Origin: Lachnospiraceae bacterium
Lineage (GTDB): Bacteria; Bacillota; Clostridia; Lachnospirales; Lachnospiraceae
Direction of reading: 5' to 3'
Length of the DNA stretch: 64,000 nt
NCBI GenBank assembly: GCA_910574885.1
Contig: CAJTDD010000009.1
Coordinates: 84,157-148,156 of the forward strand
Positions 1 through 9,308 of this stretch are shown in pieces. Numbering within the stretch: position 1 is the first letter of the stretch; each line of letters opens with the position of its first letter. The notes under the pieces were generated by a model, which saw only the letters and a program-made list of their open reading frames with translations, did no database searches and was not told the origin of the DNA. A program made the translations under genes and the position numbers.

Positions 1-408
1 CCGGGCTACGTGTTCATGATTTCAGAACAGCCTCAGTTGTTATATGAAGAATTAAAACAGATTCCGGCATTGACCAGGCTGCTTGGAAGATGTGAGGAAT
101 ATTTTATGCCATTGTCAGAGAAGGATATGCGGTTGCTGGAAAAGCTTCAAAATGGAATGAATGACGGCCGGAATCCGGAAGCTGAGATATCTAGGATTGC
201 TGTAGAAGAAGGAAACCAAATCCGGATTCTGTCAGGTCCACTGGTGAATCTGGAAGGGCAGATTAGGAAGGTAAATCTGCATAAACGGATTGCAGTGGTG
301 GAAGTAGAGTTTATGGGGAATAAATCGGCGGTGCATCTGGGGGTGGAGATGGTAGGCAAGATAAGTGAAGAAAGTGTAAAGAGGGGACAAGTATGGAAAA
401 ACGTATGA
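1..408 (+). CDS. NusG-like transcription antiterminator (LoaP/UpxY type), 5' end outside the window
   Basis: The reading frame is open from the first base, so only the C-terminal 135 residues are visible. It opens with PGYVF, the end of the NusG N-terminal (NGN) domain. The last third, from about GNQIRILSGPL to VVEVEFMG, matches a KOW domain. Specialised NusG paralogues of this kind (LoaP in Firmicutes, UpxY in Bacteroides) ride on RNA polymerase and help it read through long polysaccharide operons. The position agrees: the stop codon overlaps the start of the aminotransferase gene, the first of about fourteen same-strand biosynthetic genes. Regulation of this operon by processive antitermination is therefore inferred. 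General NusG is less likely because housekeeping nusG sits beside secE and ribosomal genes. Confidence 0.8.
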   Translation, partial: PGYVFMISEQPQLLYEELKQIPALTRLLGRCEEYFMPLSEKDMRLLEKLQNGMNDGRNPEAEISRIAVEEGNQIRILSGPLVNLEGQIRKVNLHKRIAVVEVEFMGNKSAVHLGVEMVGKISEESVKRGQVWKNV

Positions 409-1757
409 TTTCTTTTAGTCCGCCCGACATCTCCGATCTGGAGGTTGCTGAGGTTGTTGAAGCTCTCCGCTCTGGTTGGATAACAACGGGACCCAGGACT
501 AAGATGCTGGAATGCCGGCTGGCTGGTTATATTAAGACAGGGCGTACAGATATAGACTGCAGGGGACAGGAAGCGATTGCTCTTTATAATCAAAAGGTCG
601 TGTGTCTGAATTCAGCTACCGCTGCCGAAGAAATGAATTTAAGAATATTTGGTGTCGGTCCTGGTGACGAGGTGATTGTACCAGCCTATACATACACGGC
701 ATCCGCCTCCGCAGCTATCCACTGCGGGGCGACGGTCAGGTTTGTAGATATACAAAAGGATGGAGATAAGGCTACCCATATGCCGGAGATGGATTATAGT
801 GTCCTGGAAGCGGCGATTAACGAGCATACGAAAGCAATCGTAGTCGTTGACCTTGGGGGGATTGTGGCGGATTATGACCGAGTGTATGAGATAGTAGAAG
901 AGAAGTCTTCTCTGTTCAGGCCAAAAGAGTCTGATGGCACGCCGTTGGGAGATTTCACATCTAAGATTCAGAAAGGGCTTGGCCGAATTGCCGTTTTCGC
1001 TGACTGCGCCCACAGTCTCGGTGCAAGCCGTATTGTTTCCCATACCGGAGCCGGAGCGTTAAAATCGCCGGAGCGTAGATATTGCGGGGCGATTGCCGAT
1101 TTCACTGATTTTTCATTCCATGCAGTAAAGAACTTTACGACAGCCGAGGGCGGGGCCAGTACGTGGTGTCTTCCGCAGAGTGTGTATGACATAGGTGTCG
1201 CTGACGGGGAAATATACCAGTTCTACCAGTTCTTATCCCTTCACGGTCAGAATAAAGATGCATTTTCTAAGACCATGATAGGAGCATGGGAATATGACGT
1301 CATCGGTCCTTGGTATAAGTGTAATATGACCGATATTATGGCTGCGATAGGACTGAAACAACTGGATCGATATTCCGGTATGCTCCGTCGCAGGAAAGAA
1401 ATAATAGATGTGTATGATAGGGCTTGTGATGAGTTGGGGATTCGTCATCTGGCTCACCATGTAGATGGAATGGACTCATCTAACCATCTGTACATGATCC
1501 GTGTTCCGGAAGCAGATGAAGAAATGAGAAACCATATCATTGAATATATGGCGAAGCAAGGTGTGGTTGCGAACGTCCATTACAAACCGCTTCCTCTTAT
1601 GACTGCCTATGGCAAGGACTGCAGTAAGTATCCAAATGCCTATGATTACTATAAGAATCTGATAACACTTCCTCTCCACACGCACCTGTCGGATGAGGAT
1701 GCTGCGTACGTAGTTCAAACACTGAAAGCCGCTATAAGGGAAATGAACATATGTTGA
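393..1757 (+). CDS. DegT/DnrJ/EryC1/StrS-family PLP aminotransferase
   Basis: This 454-residue protein has the layout of sugar aminotransferases that use PLP to aminate a nucleotide-linked keto-sugar. The Schiff-base lysine is probably K246 in the motif SFHAVKNFTTAEGG, and an upstream D-C-A-H-S-L motif fits the PLP pocket. The C-terminal part (HLYMIRV, VVANVHYKPL, LPLHTHL) is also typical. The start ATG overlaps the antiterminator gene by 16 bases and the 3' end overlaps the sugar transferase gene by 7 bases, so translation is probably coupled. Cytoplasmic. The likely product is an amino sugar for the first position of the repeat unit, but the substrate cannot be read from sequence. Confidence 0.88.
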   Translation: MEKRMISFSPPDISDLEVAEVVEALRSGWITTGPRTKMLECRLAGYIKTGRTDIDCRGQEAIALYNQKVVCLNSATAAEEMNLRIFGVGPGDEVIVPAYTYTASASAAIHCGATVRFVDIQKDGDKATHMPEMDYSVLEAAINEHTKAIVVVDLGGIVADYDRVYEIVEEKSSLFRPKESDGTPLGDFTSKIQKGLGRIAVFADCAHSLGASRIVSHTGAGALKSPERRYCGAIADFTDFSFHAVKNFTTAEGGASTWCLPQSVYDIGVADGEIYQFYQFLSLHGQNKDAFSKTMIGAWEYDVIGPWYKCNMTDIMAAIGLKQLDRYSGMLRRRKEIIDVYDRACDELGIRHLAHHVDGMDSSNHLYMIRVPEADEEMRNHIIEYMAKQGVVANVHYKPLPLMTAYGKDCSKYPNAYDYYKNLITLPLHTHLSDEDAAYVVQTLKAAIREMNIC

Positions 1758-2443
1758 AACAATGGAAAGACCTCCCGGATTTTATGAGGACTCCCGAGGT
1801 CCGTCCGTATTGGGAAATATTGAATAGAAAGCGCGGGCAGCTATTCGTGAAGCGTGTCTTTGATTTGGCGGCAGCAATCATTCTCCTGCTCATCCTGTTT
1901 CTGCCAATGCTCGTCATAGCAATCGCTATCAAGCTAGACTCGAACGGCCCCATTTTTTACCGTCAGGAACGTGTGACCAGCTATGGAAGGAGTTTTCACA
2001 TTCATAAATTTCGTACGATGGTCGCTAACGCCGATAGGGTAGGGTCAGCGATAACGGTCAGTCATGATAATCGAATTACGAGAGTCGGCAGTAAGCTGCG
2101 CAGGCTTAGGCTGGATGAACTCCCGCAGGTTGTTGACGTGATTGAGGGAACGATGAGTTTCGTTGGAACAAGACCAGAGGTTGTGAAGTATGTGGAGAAG
2201 TATCGGCCAGAGTTTTATGCCACACTGCTAATGCCGGCAGGAATAACCAGTGAAGCCTCAATCCGATACAAGGATGAGGATAGATTGCTGGATGAGGCTG
2301 CTCATGTGGATGAAGCGTATGTAACACAGATTCTTCCATCAAAAATGGAATGGAATTTGGAGAGTATCAGACACTTTGGGATTTTGCGGGATATATTGAC
2401 GATGCTCAGAACGATTACCGTCGTGCTGGGAAGAAAAGTATAA
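1751..2443 (+). CDS. Undecaprenyl-phosphate sugar phosphotransferase (priming enzyme)
   Basis: This 230-residue bacterial sugar transferase starts polysaccharide synthesis by moving a sugar-1-phosphate from a UDP-sugar to undecaprenyl phosphate at the inner membrane face. One hydrophobic segment lies near residues 36-58. It is followed by family blocks including GPIFYRQERV, HKFRTM, RRLRLDELPQ and the MSFVGTRPEV stretch. It is the short monotopic (PglC-like) form without the four-helix WcaJ N-terminus. The usual DELPQ(L/F)xNVxxGxMSxVGPRP is changed to VDVIEGTMSFVGTRPE, which some members tolerate. Being directly after an aminotransferase suggests that an amino-sugar phosphate is transferred. 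Confidence 0.88.
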   Translation: MLKQWKDLPDFMRTPEVRPYWEILNRKRGQLFVKRVFDLAAAIILLLILFLPMLVIAIAIKLDSNGPIFYRQERVTSYGRSFHIHKFRTMVANADRVGSAITVSHDNRITRVGSKLRRLRLDELPQVVDVIEGTMSFVGTRPEVVKYVEKYRPEFYATLLMPAGITSEASIRYKDEDRLLDEAAHVDEAYVTQILPSKMEWNLESIRHFGILRDILTMLRTITVVLGRKV

Positions 2444-2461
2444 GTAAAGTAGGGAATAGCA

Positions 2462-3514
2462 ATGAAGCCTGAAACAGTGTCATTGTGCGTAATAGCTTAT
2501 AATGAAGAAACATTTCTCCCAAAACTCTTCAATGACTTCATTGGGCAGACTTATCCGCATGACAAAATAGAAGTGGTTTTGGTTGACGGAAAATCAACAG
2601 ATCATACCCGACAAGTAATGAATCAGTTTGCAGAGAAATATGCCGATGAATTTCATGGGATAAGAATTACGGTTAATGAAAAGAGGGTTCAAGCGGCGGG
2701 ATGGAATGTAGCGCTCATGACTTCAACATCGGATGTAATTATCAGAATTGACGCCCATACAAGCATTCCTCCTGATTTTGTAACACTGAATATGAGGAAT
2801 CTCAAGGAAGGGGAGTTTGTCTCAGGAGGTGTACGGCCCTGTATCATAGAAAACAGAAGACTCTGGGGAAAAGCATTATTACAGACAGAAAATTCACTCT
2901 TTGGAAGCAGTATAAGTAAATCAAGAAATGGAATCAAAAAAGAATATGTAAAGTCGATGTTCCATGGGGCATATAGAAGAGAAGTCTTCGCAGAAGTTGG
3001 CGGATTCAATGAGAATTTGCTGCGTACCGAAGACAATGAGATTCATTACCGTATAAGAAGTGCAGGCTACAATCTCTGCTTTGATCCAAGCATCACTTCG
3101 TACCAATATGCGAGAAATACTTTGAGAAAAATGATAAAGCAGAAATATGGAAACGGTTACTGGATTGGTCTGACTATCGGAGTGTGCAGAGAATGTATTT
3201 CACTATATCATCTGGTTCCGGCTGCATTCGTTCTGGGAATTGTGATTACATCATACGTATGGTTCATTGGCACATGGCAGCTTGCCGCTCTAATGTGGGG
3301 GATGTATCTTGCTTTTGGGGCGCTTAGCGCTGTGATGGCAATAAAACAAGAAGGCTTTAATCCATTTTTTATGGCGATGCCGTTTTTGTTTTTATTGCTG
3401 CATCTAAGCTATGGTATGGGAACATGGATTGGCATTCTGAGGATGCCCTTTATGAAGAATAAACTAAGCGACTGCGATATGATCGACATCGTGAAAGAAT
3501 CATTAAGAAAATGA
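2462..3514 (+). CDS. GT2 glycosyltransferase with C-terminal membrane segments (ExoA-like)
   Basis: The N-terminus (SLCVIAYNEETFLPKLF, then VVLVDGKSTD) is a classic GT-A fold donor-binding start. IIRIDAHT carries the D-x-D metal site, and RTEDNEIHYRIRSAGY is the acceptor-side E-D motif. After about residue 250 there are hydrophobic stretches (AAFVLGIVITSYVWFIG, LAALMWGMYLAFGALSA, FFMAMPFLFLLLHLSYG), giving an integral-membrane tail as in ExoA of succinoglycan synthesis. It probably adds a sugar to the lipid-linked oligosaccharide on the cytoplasmic face. Base composition becomes visibly more AT-rich from this gene on, as is usual in exchangeable serotype-specific parts of capsule loci. Confidence 0.85.
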   Translation: MKPETVSLCVIAYNEETFLPKLFNDFIGQTYPHDKIEVVLVDGKSTDHTRQVMNQFAEKYADEFHGIRITVNEKRVQAAGWNVALMTSTSDVIIRIDAHTSIPPDFVTLNMRNLKEGEFVSGGVRPCIIENRRLWGKALLQTENSLFGSSISKSRNGIKKEYVKSMFHGAYRREVFAEVGGFNENLLRTEDNEIHYRIRSAGYNLCFDPSITSYQYARNTLRKMIKQKYGNGYWIGLTIGVCRECISLYHLVPAAFVLGIVITSYVWFIGTWQLAALMWGMYLAFGALSAVMAIKQEGFNPFFMAMPFLFLLLHLSYGMGTWIGILRMPFMKNKLSDCDMIDIVKESLRK

Positions 3515-3540
3515 TGGAAAATGACAAGGAGGAATTCTAA

Positions 3541-4353
3541 ATGGAAGAGTTGTCACTGAGAGAAGTGCAAAAGATTGAATTAGAATTACTCTTAAAATTT
3601 GATTCAATCTGCCAAAAGAACCATATGAGATATTCCTTAGGCGGTGGAAGTCTCCTTGGAGCAATCAGACACAAAGGATTTATTCCCTGGGATGACGATA
3701 TTGACGTGATGATGCCCAGGCCAGATTATGAAAGGTTTCTTCAATATTGCCAGGAAAATGAAGTCGGTTTCAATCTGCTCACATATAACACGGTTAAGGG
3801 TTATCATGGACTATTTGCAAAAATCTGGGACCCGAAAACCATAATTCGTGATGATGTTATGGCGATGACAGTTGAAATAGGAGTTAATATAGATATTTTT
3901 CCACTAGAAGGCCTTGGAAATAGTGAACAGGAAGCGTTAAGGATATTTAAGAAGACTTCTTGGAATAGAGAAATACTGAACGCCGTATTGTGGAAACGAT
4001 ATTTCCGAAGCAAAACACACAGCATATTGGTAGAACCCATAAGACTTGCTATGTTCGTATTAAGCAGATTTGTAGATCCTGAAAAGATTCTTTGCAAGGT
4101 CGATGAAGAAAACTTGCGGAATCCATTTGAATGTTCTGCTTACGCTGGCTGTGTGTGCGGTTCTTATAGAGAACAAGAAATTATGACAAAAGAAACATTT
4201 GAGAATTACTGTGATCTTGACTTTGAGGGATATAAACTCAAAGGGATTCAGAATTATGATGAATATCTTTCAAAGCACTATGGAGATTATATGAAGCTCC
4301 CACCAAAAGAAAAGCAAGAAACACACCATACATATAAGGCTTTCAGAAGATAA
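3541..4353 (+). CDS. LicD-family phosphotransferase
   Basis: This 270-residue protein has the LicD/fukutin nucleotidyltransferase-fold core: YSLGGGSLLGAIRHKGFIPWDDDIDV at residues 31-56, with the metal-binding D51-D53-D55 run. LicD proteins transfer phosphocholine, or in related enzymes a phospho-alditol such as ribitol phosphate, from a CDP-activated donor onto a glycan. The next gene is an IspD/TarI-like cytidylyltransferase, which could make that CDP donor, so the pair is read as an activation-and-transfer unit. No choline kinase or choline transporter gene is visible nearby, so a phospho-alditol donor is at least as likely as choline (inference). A GGAGG ribosome binding site precedes the ATG. 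Confidence 0.88.
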   Translation: MEELSLREVQKIELELLLKFDSICQKNHMRYSLGGGSLLGAIRHKGFIPWDDDIDVMMPRPDYERFLQYCQENEVGFNLLTYNTVKGYHGLFAKIWDPKTIIRDDVMAMTVEIGVNIDIFPLEGLGNSEQEALRIFKKTSWNREILNAVLWKRYFRSKTHSILVEPIRLAMFVLSRFVDPEKILCKVDEENLRNPFECSAYAGCVCGSYREQEIMTKETFENYCDLDFEGYKLKGIQNYDEYLSKHYGDYMKLPPKEKQETHHTYKAFRR

Positions 4354-4376
4354 GGGAGTACGGCAAGGACACGATT

Positions 4377-5096
4377 ATGAATATAGCGATTATTTTCGCT
4401 GGGGGTACAGGTCAGCGAATGAATACGAAAACAAAGCCCAAACAATTTCTGGAACTTCACGGGAAACCAATCATAATCTACACTTTGGAAGATTTTGAAC
4501 AGCACGAACTGATTGATGCAATCATCGTGGTATGTGTAGAAGGATGGATCGACTATTGTCATAGTATGATTGATAAGTTCCATATCAGCAAGGTGAAGGC
4601 TGTCATCCCTGGGGGTGAGACAGGCTTGCTTTCAAGGTATGAAGGTGTTAAGAAGGCGGCAGAAATGTATCCGGAGAATACAGTGTGCCTTATGCACGAC
4701 GGTGTAAGGCCGCTTATTGACCATGAGACAATTACCAAAAATATAGAGTCGGTTGAAAAATATGGGTCTGCTGTAACCGTAGCGCCCGCTGTTGAAACCA
4801 TCGCTGTGCGTGGATCTGATAATAAGGTAGGCGAAATAATTGACAGAAGTAAGTGCCAGATGGCGAAAGCGCCGCAGTCATTCAGGCTTGGCGTACTGCT
4901 TAGAGCGCATCAGGTTGCAATTAATTCTGGGATGAAGGACTGTATTGATACCGCCTATTTAATGCAGTTGAGCGGACATGACGTCTATACGGTAGAGGGG
5001 TCGGCTGAAAATATTAAGATTACAACAGCGACGGACTTCTATACATTTCGGGCGCTGATGGATATAAGAGAAAATTCGCAGATATTCGGAGTATGA
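4377..5096 (+). CDS. IspD/TarI-family cytidylyltransferase
   Basis: This 239-residue enzyme has the CTP-binding N-terminus FAGGTGQRM (residues 7-15) with PKQF at 21-24, and the HDGVRP block at 107-112. Both are typical of 2-C-methylerythritol-4-phosphate and ribitol-5-phosphate cytidylyltransferases. Location inside a capsule operon, directly after licD and overlapping the following epimerase gene (ATGA overlap), favours a TarI/Bcs1-like role making a CDP-alditol rather than isoprenoid synthesis (inference). The reaction would be alditol phosphate plus CTP giving CDP-alditol and pyrophosphate in the cytoplasm. Housekeeping IspD remains possible, but it is normally beside ispF or cysS, which are absent here. 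Confidence 0.82.
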   Translation: MNIAIIFAGGTGQRMNTKTKPKQFLELHGKPIIIYTLEDFEQHELIDAIIVVCVEGWIDYCHSMIDKFHISKVKAVIPGGETGLLSRYEGVKKAAEMYPENTVCLMHDGVRPLIDHETITKNIESVEKYGSAVTVAPAVETIAVRGSDNKVGEIIDRSKCQMAKAPQSFRLGVLLRAHQVAINSGMKDCIDTAYLMQLSGHDVYTVEGSAENIKITTATDFYTFRALMDIRENSQIFGV

Positions 5097-6118
5097 TGAT
5101 GAAAAAGGTTCAGATTGAGGATTGTCAAAATATTGGCAATTTAGACTTCATAGATTGGGAGCAGTTTCGGGATTCGACAATTCTTATCACGGGAGCGACT
5201 GGACTTATCGGTTCCAATCTTGTGAACGCGATTGCGTATAACAGCCGGCAGAAAGGGTTAGATATGAAACTAATTTTGCCGGTCAGAAATATAGATGCCG
5301 CAGATATGCTTTTCGGTTGGACCAAAGCCGAGATTATTCCATATATCCTTGGAACAGAGCTAAAGATTGAGAAAGAAGCTGAGTATATTGTTCACTTGGC
5401 AAGTCCTACAAGCTCGAAGTTTTTTTCTGAAAAGCCTGTAGACACTATGGTCACAAATATGGAAGGGATAAAAGCATTATTGGAGTGGGCCGTAAAGCAT
5501 CCGGTAAAGAAGTTCATAAATCTTTCCACTATGGAGGTCTATGGATTTCCGAAAAAAGGACATAAAGTAAAAGAGAATGAGCTTGGTTCATTTGATCCGA
5601 TGAATTCCCGCAATAGTTATCCAATTGCTAAGCTTGCCTGCGAGGCGCTATGTAATAGTTATCATAGTCAGTTTGGTGTGCCTGCAGTGACGCTTAGAGC
5701 AACACAGACATTTGGACCCGGTGTGAAATATGACGATGGAAGAGTGTTTGCTCAGTTTATGCGATGTGCAATTGAAAAGAAAGAAATCGTTTTAAAATCA
5801 GATGGTCTGACAGAAAGATCGTACTTATATACTGCGGATGCCGTATCTGCAATTCTAGTTTCAATGATAAAAGCTAAGGCTGGAGAGTCCTATACAGTCG
5901 CCAATCCTGATACCTATTGTTCTATCAAGGAAATGGCGCAAATGATGGGCGAAAAGGTAGTCTTTGATATTGCTAAAGACATTACGACGCTTGGGTATGC
6001 GGAAACCTTATTCATGGATTTAGATGTTAGAAAAATGGAAGGACTTGGATGGAGCCCAAAGGTGGATTTACAGAAGATGTTCAAGAGGATGATTAGAGGA
6101 ATTGGGGAAGATGAATAA
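5093..6118 (+). CDS. NAD-dependent nucleotide-sugar epimerase/dehydratase (extended SDR)
   Basis: This 341-residue extended short-chain dehydrogenase has the Rossmann glycine motif GATGLIG at 34-40, the catalytic serine at S145 (INLSTMEVYG), and the catalytic pair Y176-x3-K180 in NSYPIAK. Such enzymes epimerise or dehydrate UDP-, dTDP- or CDP-linked sugars. Three ATG codons lie in a row at the start, the first overlapping the stop of the cytidylyltransferase gene, so the two proteins are probably co-translated. The substrate is unknown; UDP-GlcA decarboxylase-like and dTDP-glucose dehydratase-like roles cannot be separated from sequence alone. Confidence 0.85.
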   Translation: MMMKKVQIEDCQNIGNLDFIDWEQFRDSTILITGATGLIGSNLVNAIAYNSRQKGLDMKLILPVRNIDAADMLFGWTKAEIIPYILGTELKIEKEAEYIVHLASPTSSKFFSEKPVDTMVTNMEGIKALLEWAVKHPVKKFINLSTMEVYGFPKKGHKVKENELGSFDPMNSRNSYPIAKLACEALCNSYHSQFGVPAVTLRATQTFGPGVKYDDGRVFAQFMRCAIEKKEIVLKSDGLTERSYLYTADAVSAILVSMIKAKAGESYTVANPDTYCSIKEMAQMMGEKVVFDIAKDITTLGYAETLFMDLDVRKMEGLGWSPKVDLQKMFKRMIRGIGEDE

Positions 6119-7031
6119 AGCAGCGGTTCTGATGAGTACTTATAATGGAGAAAAATACCTGAGAGAACAAATAGATAGTATTTTTGCTCAAGAAGAGGTG
6201 GAAATTCATTTATACATTCGTGATGATGGTTCCAAAGATTCGAGCTTAGAGATTATTCATCGTTATTTATCCGAACATTTCAATATTACTTTGATAAACG
6301 GCTCTAATATAGGCGTTGGAAATAGTTTTATGACGATTCTAAAGAGTGCGGGCAGCACATGTGATTTTTATTGCTTCGCGGATCAGGATGATATTTGGAT
6401 GCCCAATAAGCTAAGAATGGCGATAAAACAATTATCTGCAAGTAATATTCCCCAATGTTATTGCTCGAATCAGGCGTTAGTAGATAAAGACGGGAACCCC
6501 TTGGGCATTCGGCACAAGAATCCGGTTCATACAAATTATATGCAAGTTCTATGCAATAACTGCATGACAGGCTGCACTATGGTATGGAATCGAAGGTTAC
6601 AGGAAATTTTAATAGAAGAGAAACGTTTCCCCTCCCATGATTTGTTAAAAAAACGGATACATGACGTATGGGTAGCAATGGTGGCGGCAACCGTAGGAGA
6701 AGTCTGTTATGATAATCATGCATATATTTATTATCGGCAGCACGAGGACAATGTTGTTGGAGTAAAAGATGCTATCGCCGTAAAAGAGTGGGTCAGGAAA
6801 ATGAATCATGCGGAATTACGTAATGGAAGAAGTGTACTGGCTTATGAGATTGTTACAAAATTTAGAGATCTTATTGGAAGTAAAAAAATTTTGAACCGAT
6901 TAGAAGCATATGCGAATTATCGAAATAGCATTTCAAAAAAAGTAAATCTATTGCATGATATGGAGATTTGTGAATACTCAGGCGAGTCTCACTTTATGCT
7001 GAGAATTAAGATATTACTGAATTTATTTTAA
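6111..7031 (+). CDS. GT2 glycosyltransferase (rhamnosyltransferase-like)
   Basis: The protein begins VLMSTYNGEKYLREQIDSIFAQ, followed by IRDDGSKDSS and the FADQDDIWMPNKL block. These are the nucleotide-binding and metal-binding elements of a GT-A enzyme of the rhamnosyl/galactosyltransferase subgroup. The ATG at 6111 is chosen because a GAGGA ribosome binding site lies about ten bases upstream; an in-frame TTG at 6102 lacks one. It overlaps the epimerase gene by 8 bases. No membrane segment is obvious, so it is probably a peripheral cytoplasmic enzyme acting on the lipid-linked repeat unit. Confidence 0.85.
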   Translation: MNKAAVLMSTYNGEKYLREQIDSIFAQEEVEIHLYIRDDGSKDSSLEIIHRYLSEHFNITLINGSNIGVGNSFMTILKSAGSTCDFYCFADQDDIWMPNKLRMAIKQLSASNIPQCYCSNQALVDKDGNPLGIRHKNPVHTNYMQVLCNNCMTGCTMVWNRRLQEILIEEKRFPSHDLLKKRIHDVWVAMVAATVGEVCYDNHAYIYYRQHEDNVVGVKDAIAVKEWVRKMNHAELRNGRSVLAYEIVTKFRDLIGSKKILNRLEAYANYRNSISKKVNLLHDMEICEYSGESHFMLRIKILLNLF

Positions 7032-7056
7032 ACTTTGATTAATCTGGAGCAATAGG

Positions 7057-8355
7057 ATGATATATGTAATATTGGTTGTATTTATTTTGGCATTTGCCTG
7101 CTATTTTTCAATAACCAGGAGTTTTATCTCACCTTTTTCATTATTGCTGATTGCATTTATAATGTCATTATCAATCATTGTATCCAATATGGAAAATTGG
7201 CAGGTGGAAATGAATCCCCGTTTCCCGATTTATATTTTTACAGCCATAACGGCGTTCGCAATAGGCTGTATGATGGCAAATGTCATATCTGACCGCAGTG
7301 TCATACATAGTGGAAGCAGAGGTGTTTTAAAAACAAATGGTGGTGAAAGATTAGGATACTCAAAATTCATATTTTTTCTAGCGCCTGCTGTTTGTACGGT
7401 TTTATTTGTTTTTATGTCTATTGATCTGGGGCATTCTGGCGGAAGTGGCAATACAATCTTTAGATCCATATACGAGGCGTCTTACGAAAACAGTTCAAAT
7501 TTTTTGCTGCATCAATTACGTGAAATCGTTGTTGCTATAGCAGAAATAAGTATCATGAAAATATTTGTATATAAATATGAAAATAAAATCAGAATACCCA
7601 AAGGATTATTGATACCAAGTATATGTTTTGCAGTCTGTACCCTGTTTTCTACTGACAGAAATATTTTTTTAAGATTCATAATATTTGCGCTTTGTATATG
7701 GATTTTTTTTAAGATGTCTTCTGGTGAGAGAAGTGTGCAATCTACCAATAGACAAATATTGAAAAGGACTGTTTTAATTTTAGTTATCGCTGTAGGGCTG
7801 TTCTATCTTCTTGGGAAAACTAAAAGCTATACATCGAACCTTGAACGTACGATTGGTATCTATGGCGGTTCGGGATTATATAATTTCAACCTATGTTTAG
7901 AACAACTGGAAAATGCAGACTTGCAGTATGGGAAAGAAACTTTTTCACAATTAATCCGTACGCTGCAGGTGTTCGGCATTGACTTATGGGATGAATTATC
8001 TAACAGGGCCGGATTGGGCATGGTGGTTTTCAGATCCCCCAACGGCTATGTTTACGCATCAAATGTATATTCGGCATTGACGCCATATGTAATAGATTTT
8101 GGGTTGATTGGGAACATAATTTTTCCGTTGGTTCTTGGATTTTTTTTTAGAAAAATATATATTTCTGCATTGAGAAAAGGGTCTCTATATTCATGGGGAA
8201 TATATGCAATGCTCGTTTATGCAATTGTGTATTTCCCTATAGCCGAACAGTTCTTTATGAGATTTCATCTTGGATTAGTATATGAAATAGGATGGTTTTC
8301 AATCATCTATTTCTTAGTGTTCGGTGGCAAAAAGGTTAAGGTAAAAATAGGATGA
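7057..8355 (+). CDS. Wzy-like polysaccharide repeat-unit polymerase
   Basis: This 432-residue protein is hydrophobic throughout, with about ten candidate membrane spans and a longer extracytoplasmic loop containing RAGLGMVVFRSPNGYVY. It has no conserved soluble domain. Size, topology and location between glycosyltransferases fit an oligosaccharide repeat-unit polymerase, which joins undecaprenyl-linked units outside the membrane. Such proteins are identified by topology and context more than by motifs, so the family call is tentative. The gene contains two long T runs, eight at 7703-7710 and nine at 8140-8148, which could slip during replication. It overlaps the next gene by 4 bases. Confidence 0.75.
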   Translation: MIYVILVVFILAFACYFSITRSFISPFSLLLIAFIMSLSIIVSNMENWQVEMNPRFPIYIFTAITAFAIGCMMANVISDRSVIHSGSRGVLKTNGGERLGYSKFIFFLAPAVCTVLFVFMSIDLGHSGGSGNTIFRSIYEASYENSSNFLLHQLREIVVAIAEISIMKIFVYKYENKIRIPKGLLIPSICFAVCTLFSTDRNIFLRFIIFALCIWIFFKMSSGERSVQSTNRQILKRTVLILVIAVGLFYLLGKTKSYTSNLERTIGIYGGSGLYNFNLCLEQLENADLQYGKETFSQLIRTLQVFGIDLWDELSNRAGLGMVVFRSPNGYVYASNVYSALTPYVIDFGLIGNIIFPLVLGFFFRKIYISALRKGSLYSWGIYAMLVYAIVYFPIAEQFFMRFHLGLVYEIGWFSIIYFLVFGGKKVKVKIG

Positions 8356-9308
8356 ATCTGGCATTATCGGTAATAATTCCTGTTTACAATTCGAGTGAAT
8401 ACATTCAGGAATGTATAACGTCAATATTGGATACAGGATTGAAAAGTATGGAAATTATCCTGATTGATGATGGCTCAAAGGATCATTCGTATGATATTTG
8501 CAGAGCATTGTCCAAGCAGGATAAACGTATCTCGGTTTACAAAAAGAAAAACGGCGGCAGCGCTTCCGCTCGGAATCTTGGTATGGTTATGGCAAAAGGA
8601 ACGTATATAAGTTTTGTAGATAGTGATGATACGGTTGAGGCGGTACAATATGCAAAGGCGTTTGAAGAGGTAATTACGGCTGAGTATGATTTAGGATGTA
8701 TGAATATTATATTGGGCAAGAACATTGTATCGTCCAAGCCGAGAGATGATAATATATGGAGACAATTTATAGACGAACCAGTATATATGCATAGTTTGTG
8801 CAACAAATTTTTTAAACATACTTTGATAGAGGAACTAAAACTTGATGAGGATTTGGTTGTATGTGAAGATATGCTTTTTTGCGCAAAAGCTTTTATCAAA
8901 GCAAAAAATATAGGGTATATGAACCGAAATGGTTACAGATACCGCATGGTCGAGAGTTCTGTCACACATTCCACTGACAATGTTAAAAAATCGGTTGACG
9001 ATAGGAAAGCCGCAAAACGAATAGCTGAATATTATTGTAAGTCCGGAACAGATAACGAATTCAAACGGTTCATTTGCTTTAGAAATCAAATCGCCGCTCT
9101 TAGATATTTAACGGAGGTGGATGTGTTCAGTCCAAATGAGTACCGAAAATGTGTACTCAACAACAAATCATATGGTGACTTAAAAAATTTAAGACATCGA
9201 ATGTTGTGTTGGTGCGCGAATAACAAAATGGATTGGGTTCCGGTACTACATATGATGTTGAAGAAGAGAAAGAATAAGTTGAAAATTGGCAGTAAAGGGG
9301 GATTATGA
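8352..9308 (+). CDS. GT2 glycosyltransferase
   Basis: LSVIIPVYNSSEYIQECI, then IILIDDGSKDHS, KKNGGSASARNLG and SFVDSDDTVE are the textbook blocks of a family 2 inverting glycosyltransferase; the last carries the D-x-D metal site. At 318 residues it lacks clear membrane helices, so it is probably a cytoplasmic or peripheral enzyme. It overlaps the polymerase gene (ATGA) and the next glycosyltransferase gene by 4 bases each, showing tight coupling. Donor and acceptor are not predictable from sequence. Confidence 0.88.
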   Translation: MNLALSVIIPVYNSSEYIQECITSILDTGLKSMEIILIDDGSKDHSYDICRALSKQDKRISVYKKKNGGSASARNLGMVMAKGTYISFVDSDDTVEAVQYAKAFEEVITAEYDLGCMNIILGKNIVSSKPRDDNIWRQFIDEPVYMHSLCNKFFKHTLIEELKLDEDLVVCEDMLFCAKAFIKAKNIGYMNRNGYRYRMVESSVTHSTDNVKKSVDDRKAAKRIAEYYCKSGTDNEFKRFICFRNQIAALRYLTEVDVFSPNEYRKCVLNNKSYGDLKNLRHRMLCWCANNKMDWVPVLHMMLKKRKNKLKIGSKGGL

